Source: an uncultured Lachnospiraceae bacterium
Lineage (GTDB): Bacteria > Bacillota > Clostridia > Lachnospirales > Lachnospiraceae
DNA length: 8,719 nucleotides
Assembly (NCBI GenBank): GCA_905236615.1
Contig: CAJORC010000109.1
Location: 1-8,719 of the forward strand
Direction: 5' to 3'
Within the stretch, counting starts at the first letter, position 1. The number at the start of each line of letters is the position of its first letter. The notes below the pieces were generated by a model that did not search any database, was not told where the DNA came from, and worked only from the letters and a program-made list of their open reading frames with translations. The position numbers and the translations under genes are program-made. This document shows, one piece after another, positions 1 to 6,335 of this stretch.

Positions 1-645
1 CTGTATATAACCCTGGTTCATGACAACGATGGTATCTGACATGGTAAGGGCTTCTTCCTGGTCGTGCGTTACATATATGAATGTGATCCCCAGCTCATTT
101 TTAAGTCTTATAAGCTCGTACTGCATGTCCTGTCTGAGTTTAAGGTCAAGAGCACCAAGAGGCTCATCAAGAAGGAGAACCTTGGGCTCGTTCACGATAG
201 CGCGGGCTATGGCGATACGCTGCTGCTGACCGCCGGAAAGAGAATCGCTCATGCGGTCTTCGTATCCGTCAAGGTTAACAAGTTTAAGCGCATAACGGAT
301 CTTATCCTTGATATACTGGTCGGATTTGCCCTTGATCCTGAGTCCGAAGGCAATGTTGTCCGCAACGTTCATATGAGGGAAAAGGGCATATTTCTGGAAA
401 ACCGTATTAAGCTCTCTTTTGTTAGGAGGAAGAGAAGTGATATCCTCATTCTGGAACATGACTTTACCCTCATCCGGAGTCTCGAAACCGCCGATGATCC
501 TCAGGGTCGTGGTCTTTCCGCAGCCGGAAGGTCCGAGCAGAGTTACAAATTCATTTTCACGGATGTATAAATTAAAATCATCCAGAATTATATTTTCGCC
601 GTATTTTTTTGATATGTGTATTAAGTCTATAAGCTTGTTGTGCAT
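1..645 (-). CDS. potA: Spermidine/putrescine ABC transporter ATP-binding subunit (PotA-like), 3'-truncated by window edge
   Basis: This is the cytoplasmic ATPase that powers polyamine import with PotB/PotC permeases and a PotD binding protein. The 215 visible residues hold a complete nucleotide-binding domain: Walker [10 protein letters not shown] (residues 38-46), Q-loop in [11 protein letters not shown] (Q84), ABC signature LSGGQQQR (136-143), Walker B VLLLDEP (156-162), D-loop GALD, and the switch histidine in VTHDQEEA (H194). The stretch [23 protein letters not shown].. is characteristic of PotA within the CUT1/MOI importer ATPases. The C-terminal TOBE region and roughly 130 further residues lie beyond the left edge. 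I chose the ATG at 643-645 because it gives the usual family N-terminus, although the Shine-Dalgarno is only a weak purine run (AAGAAGAA). A terminator hairpin ends about 20 bases upstream. A closely related spermidine or iron/sulfate-type importer ATPase is the main alternative; potBCD would be expected beyond the edge. Confidence 0.88.
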   Translation of the reverse strand, partial: MHNKLIDLIHISKKYGENIILDDFNLYIRENEFVTLLGPSGCGKTTTLRIIGGFETPDEGKVMFQNEDITSLPPNKRELNTVFQKYALFPHMNVADNIAFGLRIKGKSDQYIKDKIRYALKLVNLDGYEDRMSDSLSGGQQQRIAIARAIVNEPKVLLLDEPLGALDLKLRQDMQYELIRLKNELGITFIYVTHDQEEALTMSDTIVVMNQGYIQ

Positions 646-665
646 TTCTTCTTTTTCAATCCTCG

Positions 666-706
666 TAAAAATACCCATCCGATAAAAGGATATTTTATCG
701 GACGGG
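666..706 (-). terminator. Rho-independent terminator of the aroC-lactonase transcript
   Basis: The left arm (674-687) and right arm (693-706) form a 14-base stem around a 5-base loop (688-692). On minus-strand RNA every position pairs, including one G-U pair (703 with 677). On the plus strand that position is an A-C mismatch, so the structure fits minus-strand transcription better. The stem is followed in the minus direction by a U-rich run, TATTTTTA (673-666). It lies 28 bases after the lactonase stop codon. The next gene, potA-like, starts only about 20 bases further, so the hairpin may also act as a leaky or regulated barrier in front of that gene. Confidence 0.8.
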
Positions 707-720
707 TTTGACTTCAGCAA
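692..720 (-). promoter_or_regulatory. Possible sigma-A promoter for the potA-like gene, overlapping the terminator
   Basis: On the minus strand TTGCTG (720-715) and TAAAAT (697-692) are separated by 17 bases, an acceptable match to TTGACA-N17-TATAAT. It is the only reasonable promoter I see between the lactonase stop and the potA-like start. Its -10 lies inside the terminator stem, so transcripts starting here would carry only part of the hairpin. AT-rich hairpin sequence can mimic a -10 box by chance, so this is tentative. Confidence 0.25.
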
Positions 721-734
721 CCGAACAGTTCAAA

Positions 735-1793
735 TTAAGCCAATTTATGAATTATCAGGCAGTTACCTGCATAAAAATCTGTGAATGGTCCGTTCATTGC
801 AATAGTATTGTTATCGTAGTTTATTGTAAATGTAGAAATAGTATTTGACTCATTATTCATGGAGAGAAGGAATTTATTGTCATCGGAAATGGCAAAGTCC
901 TTCGGGAAACGTCCTGAAATAGGAAGTACGAAGAGCGGTGTAAGCAGACCGCTGTTGGCATCACGTTTCATTGCTGCTATAGAGTCATCACCTGCATTTG
1001 AACAATAAACATATTCGCCGTCATCAGACATCTGAATTGCATAAGCACATGCATTCTCTGACGAATTATGATCTATTGTAAGAACGCTCTGGATCTTTTC
1101 AAAGCTGGGCTGATCCTCTTCATCACAGGAGTAGCTGTATACGTCAATGGTACACTTAAGTTCATTGGTAACATAAGCGAATTTTCCATCACGGGAGAAC
1201 TTAATGTGGTGAGGTGCAGCATCAAGGTCACAACGCACGATATCAGCGAGTTTAAGCTTACCGGTATTGTGATCAAGTCTGTAAACCTTTATATGATCCA
1301 TTCCAACGTCTGTAGCACAGAGGAACTTATTGTCTCGTGTCATTCTTACGCAGTCAACGTGAGGACGGAAGTTTCTGTCAACGAGTGAACCGGCACCCTT
1401 ATGGTAGATCTCGTCGGTAATCGAACCTACTGATCCGTCATCATTAAGAGAAAGAACGGTAACTTTTCCGTCGTGATAACCTGCAACAAAGATGAACTTA
1501 TCATCATAATCGGTAGAGATATAGCAGCCGCGCATTCCGTTGATATCAACGAGGTTCAGCTTTTCAAGACTGCCGTCTTCGGGATTGAGCCTGAATGAAA
1601 CGATTCCGTCATCTGTTATTGAATAAAGAAATTTCTTATTATGTGAAATAGTGATATATGACGGATTAGTGATCTCGATAGAATTTTTGTAGCTGACGTG
1701 ACCTGTTTCGGGATCAAAATCAAAAATCCTTATTCCATCTCTTAGATTTCTTGTATAACCGGCACCGTAAACAAGATATTTACCATTTGACAT
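735..1793 (-). CDS. Lactonase-family beta-propeller protein (6-phosphogluconolactonase type)
   Basis: A 352-residue cytoplasmic protein with no signal peptide or membrane segment, the usual length for the seven-bladed propeller lactonase family (Pfam Lactonase, the E. coli Pgl/YbhE type). Repeated blade signatures of the form 'sDxkFlyv.n...' recur along the chain: NPSYITISHNKKFLYSI (43-59), RPHVDCVRMTRDNKFLC (143-159), APHHIKFSRDGKFAYVTNEL (193-212), AYAIQMSDDGEYVYCSN (250-266) and FPKDFAISDDNKFLLSMNN (296-314). The PH..(V/I).. and APHHIKFS..GKFAYV elements are the family's best conserved segments. Family members with known activity hydrolyse 6-phosphogluconolactone in the oxidative pentose phosphate pathway, but many paralogues are unassigned, so the substrate is not certain here. 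GGAGGT at 1807-1802 supports the ATG at 1793. It sits 24 bases after aroC in the same direction and is followed by a terminator, so it is the last gene of that operon. Confidence 0.85.
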   Translation of the reverse strand: MSNGKYLVYGAGYTRNLRDGIRIFDFDPETGHVSYKNSIEITNPSYITISHNKKFLYSITDDGIVSFRLNPEDGSLEKLNLVDINGMRGCYISTDYDDKFIFVAGYHDGKVTVLSLNDDGSVGSITDEIYHKGAGSLVDRNFRPHVDCVRMTRDNKFLCATDVGMDHIKVYRLDHNTGKLKLADIVRCDLDAAPHHIKFSRDGKFAYVTNELKCTIDVYSYSCDEEDQPSFEKIQSVLTIDHNSSENACAYAIQMSDDGEYVYCSNAGDDSIAAMKRDANSGLLTPLFVLPISGRFPKDFAISDDNKFLLSMNNESNTISTFTINYDNNTIAMNGPFTDFYAGNCLIIHKLA

Positions 1794-1801
1794 TTGAAGT
1801 T

Positions 1802-1807
1802 ACCTCC
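1802..1807 (-). promoter_or_regulatory. Ribosome binding site of the lactonase-family gene
   Basis: GGAGGT on the minus strand, 8 bases before the ATG at 1793. It lies within the 24-base gap after aroC, so the lactonase has its own strong translation start within the shared transcript. Confidence 0.75.
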
Positions 1808-1817
1808 GTGACTTTAG

Positions 1818-2921
1818 TTATTTATTCATGTAAAAATCTTTTATAAGCGTATATTGTGAACTTAAATTACGAAGCATTAAATCTGCAACAGTGAGTGCAG
1901 CCATTGTTTCTACAACCACGACAGCCCTGGGAACTACAAGCGGATCATGTCTTCCGCTTATATTGATATCCGTATGTTCGCCGTTCCGGTTGACTGTATG
2001 CTGCGTCTGTGCGATCGAAGGCGTTGGCTTGAACGCTGCCCTGAAGATAACAGGACTTCCGTCCGATATTCCTCCGAGAGTTCCGCCTGAATGATTGGTA
2101 GCCTTACCGATAACTCCGTTTTCTGAGATAAAAGAGTCATTATTTAAGGAACCCTTCGACGCGGAAGCTTCAAAGCCGTCACCTATTTCGAAGCCTTTGA
2201 CAGCTCCGATCGAAAGCATCGCTTTAGCAAGCTCTGCATCAAGTTTGTCAAAAACCGGTTCACCGATTCCGGCAGGAATCCCGTTTATCCTGCATTCTAC
2301 TACTCCGCCGGCTGAATCCTTTTCTTCGATTAATCTGCTGACGTATTCGGAAGCTTTTTCATAGGTTTCCCTGTCTGCAAGACAAAGGGGATTTTCCCTT
2401 GAAAATCTTATATCTACGGCATCATCCGGTACTGTGAAAGGTCCGATCGATTTAGCGTAAGCTTCGATCTCAACATCAAGTCCTGCCAGTAATTTAGCTG
2501 CTACGGCACCCGCTGCCACACGACCTATCGTTTCTCTTGCGGAAGAGCGTCCGCCGCCGCGGTAATCCCGGAATCCATATTTTTTATCGAAAGTAAAATC
2601 TGCATGACCGGGACGGTATATTTCAGCGATATTGCTGTAATCTTTCGAACGCTGGTCAGTATTTTCAACTATAAGGGAAATAGGACTCCCTTCAGTCTTA
2701 CCTTCGAACACGCCCGACAGTATCCTTACACGGTCGGCCTCGTTTCTTGCAGTTGTGAATTTGGATTTCCCCGGCTTCCTCCTGTCAAGATATTCCTGTA
2801 TATCTTCCTCGCTTAAGGGCAGTCCTGCCGGACATCCGTCAATAACCGCACCGACGGCGGCTCCGTGGGACTCTCCCCATGTCGAGACACGAAAAATGGT
2901 TCCTAAAATAGAACCTGCCAT
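1818..2921 (-). CDS. aroC: Chorismate synthase
   Basis: Chorismate synthase performs the last step of the shikimate pathway, the 1,4-trans elimination of phosphate from 5-enolpyruvylshikimate-3-phosphate to give chorismate, and needs reduced FMN. The 367 residues match the family length (about 350-390). Visible signatures are WGESHG near the N-terminus (15-20, with H19), RPGHADFTFDKKYGFRDYRG (103-122, catalytic-type H106), GGRSSARET (123-131), GGVVE (205-209), GGISDGSPV (283-291), and RHDP..VPRAVVVVE (324-338, with D326). All expected catalytic and FMN-contact regions appear intact. GGAGG at 2934-2930 lies 8 bases before the ATG at 2921 and fixes the start. It is the first gene of a two-gene operon with the lactonase-family gene and is divergent from the chemoreceptor. 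No other aro gene is in the window. Confidence 0.97.
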   Translation of the reverse strand: MAGSILGTIFRVSTWGESHGAAVGAVIDGCPAGLPLSEEDIQEYLDRRKPGKSKFTTARNEADRVRILSGVFEGKTEGSPISLIVENTDQRSKDYSNIAEIYRPGHADFTFDKKYGFRDYRGGGRSSARETIGRVAAGAVAAKLLAGLDVEIEAYAKSIGPFTVPDDAVDIRFSRENPLCLADRETYEKASEYVSRLIEEKDSAGGVVECRINGIPAGIGEPVFDKLDAELAKAMLSIGAVKGFEIGDGFEASASKGSLNNDSFISENGVIGKATNHSGGTLGGISDGSPVIFRAAFKPTPSIAQTQHTVNRNGEHTDINISGRHDPLVVPRAVVVVETMAALTVADLMLRNLSSQYTLIKDFYMNK

Positions 2922-2929
2922 TTAGTTTT

Positions 2930-2934
2930 CCTCC
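2930..2934 (-). promoter_or_regulatory. Ribosome binding site of aroC
   Basis: GGAGG on the minus strand, 8 bases before the aroC ATG. It is a textbook Firmicutes Shine-Dalgarno and excludes alternative downstream starts. Confidence 0.75.
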
Positions 2935-3014
2935 AGAATTGTTTTGACCAACGGATATTACGTTAATCACAGTTATGATAATAATATCACAAATGAAAAT
3001 AAAATCATATAAAA

Positions 3015-3043
3015 ATCATAAGATTAAAGAATTTTATTTTCAA
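3015..3043 (-). promoter_or_regulatory. Predicted sigma-A promoter of the aroC-lactonase operon
   Basis: On the minus strand TTGAAA (3043-3038) and TATGAT (3020-3015) are separated by exactly 17 bases. Each hexamer is close to the housekeeping consensus. The expected start of transcription near 3008 leaves an untranslated leader of roughly 85 bases. I see no strong hairpin or riboswitch-like structure in that leader. The surrounding AT-rich sequence raises the chance of fortuitous matches. Confidence 0.45.
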
Positions 3044-3093
3044 TTTCAGGGGCTTTATGGATTGGATTTATCTGTAAACATCAAAAAAATTAC

Positions 3094-3121
3094 TAAATTA
3101 AGTATAATATTTGTCCGATAA
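3094..3121 (+). promoter_or_regulatory. Sigma-28/SigD-type flagellar-class promoter of the chemoreceptor gene
   Basis: TAAA (3094-3097), a 16-base spacer, and TCCGATAA (3114-3121) match the SigD/FliA consensus TAAA-N15/16-GCCGATAA with a single mismatch in the -10. It lies about 43 bases upstream of the chemoreceptor start, facing it. Chemoreceptor genes are well-known members of the sigma-28 regulon, so position and function agree. It implies that the organism is flagellated and makes this receptor late in the motility programme. Confidence 0.7.
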
Positions 3122-3146
3122 AGATAGAGAAGTGTAAGTATGCATG

Positions 3147-3153
3147 AAAGGAG
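3147..3153 (+). promoter_or_regulatory. Ribosome binding site that decides the chemoreceptor start
   Basis: AAAGGAG lies 11 bases before the ATG at 3165. It directly follows another in-frame ATG at 3144, which has no comparable site upstream of it. This argues for the 3165 start and a 577-residue protein rather than 584. Confidence 0.65.
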
Positions 3154-3164
3154 ACAGTTTTTTT

Positions 3165-4898
3165 ATGGAAAACAATGAAAATGCAAATACAAAAGCGAAA
3201 ACAAACTCGCTTGGTGTTAATTCTATCTATTTTAAGATCGTTATCCTTGTTGTAGTCTGTGTTTTAATGTTCTTTCTCATGAATGTACTATTTATTCTTC
3301 CGCAGGCTAAGAAAGCCATAAAGAGAACAACGGAAAACAATATGCTCGATCTTGCAAAACTGAGCTCGGAGAAAGTGGATATCCTTGGAGAAGAGCATGA
3401 AGGCATCGATAATGTGACCTATGATATACTGAAGCCGTCGCTGGAAGAAATATCCTTAAAAGGAATCGCTTCAAGTTATATTTATGTGATTGACACCAAG
3501 GGTATTTTCTTTTATCATAGAAAACCTGATAAAATCGGAACAGAGGTCACTAACAGTTCTGTTCAGAACCTTCTTAAGCAAATCCCTACCGGTAATTATG
3601 AAGAATCCGGTATTTATCATTATGTTGATGAAAACGGAGTTTCAAAATACAGTGCATTCTTCGTTTCGGAAAAGAATAAATGGGTTACCGTCATGGTTGC
3701 GGACGAGCCCGAGATAATGGCTGAGATAAACCAGGTAAGAAACATCAGTATAATTGTTTCTGTAATTCTTGCAGCTCTTCTTATTTTTGCAGGGATGTGG
3801 TTTGCGGGAACTATCTGTAATCCTATTAAAATTCTTACCAGAGTCATCATAGAAAACGGAAAGCTTAATTTCTCCGTAGCTGATGATTTAGAGAAGATCA
3901 GCCATATCAAAGATGAAACGGGTGTAATGGCAAGGGCTGCGCTTGAGATGGAGAGCGGACTCAGAAGTATGGTTGAAAGAGTATCTGCGACTTCTGAATC
4001 TCTTGCGGATCATGCAAGCAAGCTGTCTAATATTACCTCACAGATCAACTCGGCAAATGAGGATAATTCCGCAACGGCTGAAGAACTGGCAGCCAGCATG
4101 GAAGAGACCTCAGCATCTACAAACCTCATAAGTGAGCATACAAACGGCATCAAGAAAAACGCTGAAGGAATAGTAGTTATGGCTGACGACGGCGCAAAGA
4201 TGGCGAATGAGGTTAAGGAAAAGGCGATCAAACTTCATGAGAGCACCATTGAAGCAAGCAATCGAACCGAGTCGATGTATATCAATATCAGAAAACAGGG
4301 AGAAGCTGCTCTTGAGAAATCAAAGGCCGTTGAGAAGATCAATGTTATGGCTACGGCAATACAGGATATTTCAACGCAGACAAACCTCCTTGCACTTAAT
4401 GCTTCTATAGAAGCCGCAAGAGCGGGCGAAGCCGGAAAAGGTTTTGCAGTTGTAGCAACTGAGATAGGAAATCTTGCCAATCAGTCATCGGATACGGTCA
4501 CAAATATCATGTCGATCGTTGATGAAGTTAAGTCTTCTGTTGACAATATTACGGAATGCCTGAATACAACGCTTGATTATCTCGGAAAGAATGTCAGCGC
4601 TGATTATGATACATTTATACAGATGAGCGATCAGTACAAAGAAGATGCGTCATCCTTCTATAAATCCATGTCAGACATCAGCAGCATGATATCTGAATTG
4701 AGCGATTCCACGGAAAATATCGCAACATCTATCAATGATATCTCGAATACCGTTGAAGAAGCAGCGAATGCGGTAACAAACGTTGCTGAAAAAACTACGG
4801 ATGTTGCCGGGCTGTCTACAGATGTTCTGAATGTTGTTAACGAGACTAATTCAAATTCAAATGAGCTTGTTGATATTGTAGACTCATTTAAATTGTAA
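3165..4898 (+). CDS. Methyl-accepting chemotaxis protein with extracytoplasmic Cache-like sensor
   Basis: A transmembrane chemoreceptor that binds or reports an external ligand and controls CheA through CheW. The 577 residues run as follows: a short polar N-terminus; TM1 (about 22-45); an extracytoplasmic sensor (about 50-188) with single-Cache features such as [20 protein letters not shown] and a late KWVTVMVAD strand; TM2 (about 193-216); a HAMP linker starting NPIKILTR (219-226); and a long coiled-coil signalling domain. The hairpin tip [20 protein letters not shown] (401-420), followed by [18 protein letters not shown], is diagnostic of MCPs. [14 protein letters not shown] (306-319) resembles an adaptation-methylation segment. 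There is no NWETF-type CheR/CheB tether; the protein ends DSFKL. The ligand cannot be named from sequence. It has a SigD-type promoter just upstream, is divergent from aroC, and lies 45 bases before the MATE gene with no terminator between them. Confidence 0.95.
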   Translation: MENNENANTKAKTNSLGVNSIYFKIVILVVVCVLMFFLMNVLFILPQAKKAIKRTTENNMLDLAKLSSEKVDILGEEHEGIDNVTYDILKPSLEEISLKGIASSYIYVIDTKGIFFYHRKPDKIGTEVTNSSVQNLLKQIPTGNYEESGIYHYVDENGVSKYSAFFVSEKNKWVTVMVADEPEIMAEINQVRNISIIVSVILAALLIFAGMWFAGTICNPIKILTRVIIENGKLNFSVADDLEKISHIKDETGVMARAALEMESGLRSMVERVSATSESLADHASKLSNITSQINSANEDNSATAEELAASMEETSASTNLISEHTNGIKKNAEGIVVMADDGAKMANEVKEKAIKLHESTIEASNRTESMYINIRKQGEAALEKSKAVEKINVMATAIQDISTQTNLLALNASIEAARAGEAGKGFAVVATEIGNLANQSSDTVTNIMSIVDEVKSSVDNITECLNTTLDYLGKNVSADYDTFIQMSDQYKEDASSFYKSMSDISSMISELSDSTENIATSINDISNTVEEAANAVTNVAEKTTDVAGLSTDVLNVVNETNSNSNELVDIVDSFKL

Positions 4899-4943
4899 AA
4901 TGACGGGGCATAGAAATACTTAAAAAGGAATACGATATAAATT

Positions 4944-6332
4944 ATGCTTACGGAACTCAGAAAAAAATATATAGGAGATAAAAGCTTTTATAAAAGATAT
5001 ATAATGCTGGCAACTCCGATGATTGTCCAGAATGCCATTACAAATTTTGTAAGCTTTCTGGACAATATCATGGTCGGACAGCTCGGCGAAGAGGCTATAT
5101 CCGCGGTAGCAACTGTAAATCAGCTGGTATTCGTCTTTTCGCTTGCGATTTTCGGCGCGGCTTCGGCAGGAAGTATATACGGGGCACAGTATTTCGGAAA
5201 AGGCGATAATGAAGGCCACATGTATACTTTCAGGTTTAAGCTTTACTCGACACTGCTCGTAACGATTGCCGGTATTGCATTGTTTATGGCAAAGGGGAGA
5301 TTCCTGATCTCGCTCTACCTTACGGAGACAGGCGGAACTCTTTCGAAAGACCTTGCGATCTCGTATGGACTGAAGTATCTGGCAATTATTCTGGCGGGGC
5401 TGGTTCCGTTTGCGGTTAATCAGGCTTATTCCACAAATATTAAGGAAACTGGACAGACTGTTATACCAATGCTTGCGGGAATGGCAGCCGTTGTGACGAA
5501 TGTTATACTTGATTACTGCCTGATCTTTGGATTCGGACCGTTCCCGAAGCTCGGAGTTGAAGGAGCAGCGATAGCGACTGTCATATCACGATATATAGAA
5601 GCAGCTATCGTAATTATCTGGGCACACAGGCACAAAGAGTCAAACAGATATCTCCATAAGGCTTTTTCCGGTCTGGGACTGCCTTCGGACATATTCAGGG
5701 CCATCATGATAAAAGGTGCGCCCTTAATGCTTAACGAAGTCCTCTGGGCGGCAGGAGTAAGTGCAGTAACACAGTGTTACTCGGTACGCGGCATGGAGGT
5801 TCTGACTGCACTCAGCATTTCAAATACGGTTACAAATCTTTTTAATATAGTCTTTATCCAGCTTGGAGCCTGCATAAGTATTATAGTGGGACAATATCTC
5901 GGAGCGGGAGAGCTGGAGAAGGCAAAAGATGCAGACAACAAGATGATAGCCTTTTCAGTGGGATGCTGTATAGTCATGGCATTGATAATGCTCTTATGCG
6001 GAAGACTGTTTCCGCAGATTTACAATGTCAATGATGATATCAGAGCCCTTGCGGCAAAGTTCATCGTAGTTTCCGCAATATGGATGCCGTTCTGCTCGTT
6101 CAGCCACTGTTCTTATTTCACGCTCAGGTCAGGCGGAAAGACAATGGTTACATTTTTATTTGACTCGGTGTTTACATGGGTTATCATGGCCCCAATCGCA
6201 TTTGTACTTGCCCACTATTCAGGACTGGGCATTGTATCGGTTTATTTTCTGGTTCAGGGTACGGAGCTTATAAAAAACGTTATTGGTTACTTTATGGTAA
6301 AAAGCGATGTATGGCTTGTACAAATGGTGTAG
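4944..6332 (+). CDS. MATE family multidrug/toxin efflux transporter
   Basis: An inner-membrane antiporter of 462 residues, the normal MATE size (about 450), with about 12 hydrophobic segments in two six-helix halves. Family features are the first-helix region TPMIVQNAITNFVSFLDNIM (24-43) continuing VGQLGEEAISAVATVNQL, then AASAGSIYGAQYFGKGD (72-88), TNVILDYCLIFGFGP (185-199) with LGVEGAAIATVISR just after, and the second-half repeat GACISIIVGQYLGAGELEKAK (308-328). MATE proteins export cationic drugs, dyes, flavonoids or metabolites using Na+ or H+ gradients; the substrate here is unknown. The Shine-Dalgarno (AAGGA, 4925-4929) is 14 bases from the ATG, longer than ideal. The following AraC/GH39-like gene starts 3 bases after this stop, so the two are almost certainly co-transcribed and translationally coupled. 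The upstream chemoreceptor may share the transcript. Confidence 0.93.
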   Translation: MLTELRKKYIGDKSFYKRYIMLATPMIVQNAITNFVSFLDNIMVGQLGEEAISAVATVNQLVFVFSLAIFGAASAGSIYGAQYFGKGDNEGHMYTFRFKLYSTLLVTIAGIALFMAKGRFLISLYLTETGGTLSKDLAISYGLKYLAIILAGLVPFAVNQAYSTNIKETGQTVIPMLAGMAAVVTNVILDYCLIFGFGPFPKLGVEGAAIATVISRYIEAAIVIIWAHRHKESNRYLHKAFSGLGLPSDIFRAIMIKGAPLMLNEVLWAAGVSAVTQCYSVRGMEVLTALSISNTVTNLFNIVFIQLGACISIIVGQYLGAGELEKAKDADNKMIAFSVGCCIVMALIMLLCGRLFPQIYNVNDDIRALAAKFIVVSAIWMPFCSFSHCSYFTLRSGGKTMVTFLFDSVFTWVIMAPIAFVLAHYSGLGIVSVYFLVQGTELIKNVIGYFMVKSDVWLVQMV

Positions 6333-6335
6333 ATT

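Noticed and set aside
64..570. Plus-strand open frame of 168 codons
   Set aside because: It lies antisense within the potA-like gene, whose minus-strand translation shows every ABC ATPase motif. The plus-strand product has no recognisable domain and no ribosome binding site.
676..678. Upstream in-frame ATG that would extend the potA-like protein by 11 residues
   Set aside because: It falls inside the terminator stem, has no Shine-Dalgarno, and the added residues ([11 protein letters not shown]) are not typical of PotA N-termini.
678..702. SigD-like TCCGATAA boxes on both strands of the terminator hairpin (678-685 plus; 702-695 minus)
   Set aside because: The boxes arise from the inverted repeat. 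No TAAA element occurs 15-16 bases upstream on either strand, so they are not convincing sigma-28 promoters.
2922..3143. Small gene, riboswitch or structured RNA in the divergent intergenic region
   Set aside because: The region is AT-rich with no open frame having a ribosome binding site and no strong long-stem structure. The two opposing promoters account for its recognisable content.
3144..3146. Earlier in-frame ATG for the chemoreceptor
   Set aside because: The AAAGGAG ribosome binding site lies directly after this codon and is correctly placed only for the ATG at 3165.
4899..4943. Possible terminator or separate promoter between the chemoreceptor and MATE genes
   Set aside because: I found no inverted repeat with a T-run and no paired -35/-10 hexamers at suitable spacing in this 45-base gap.
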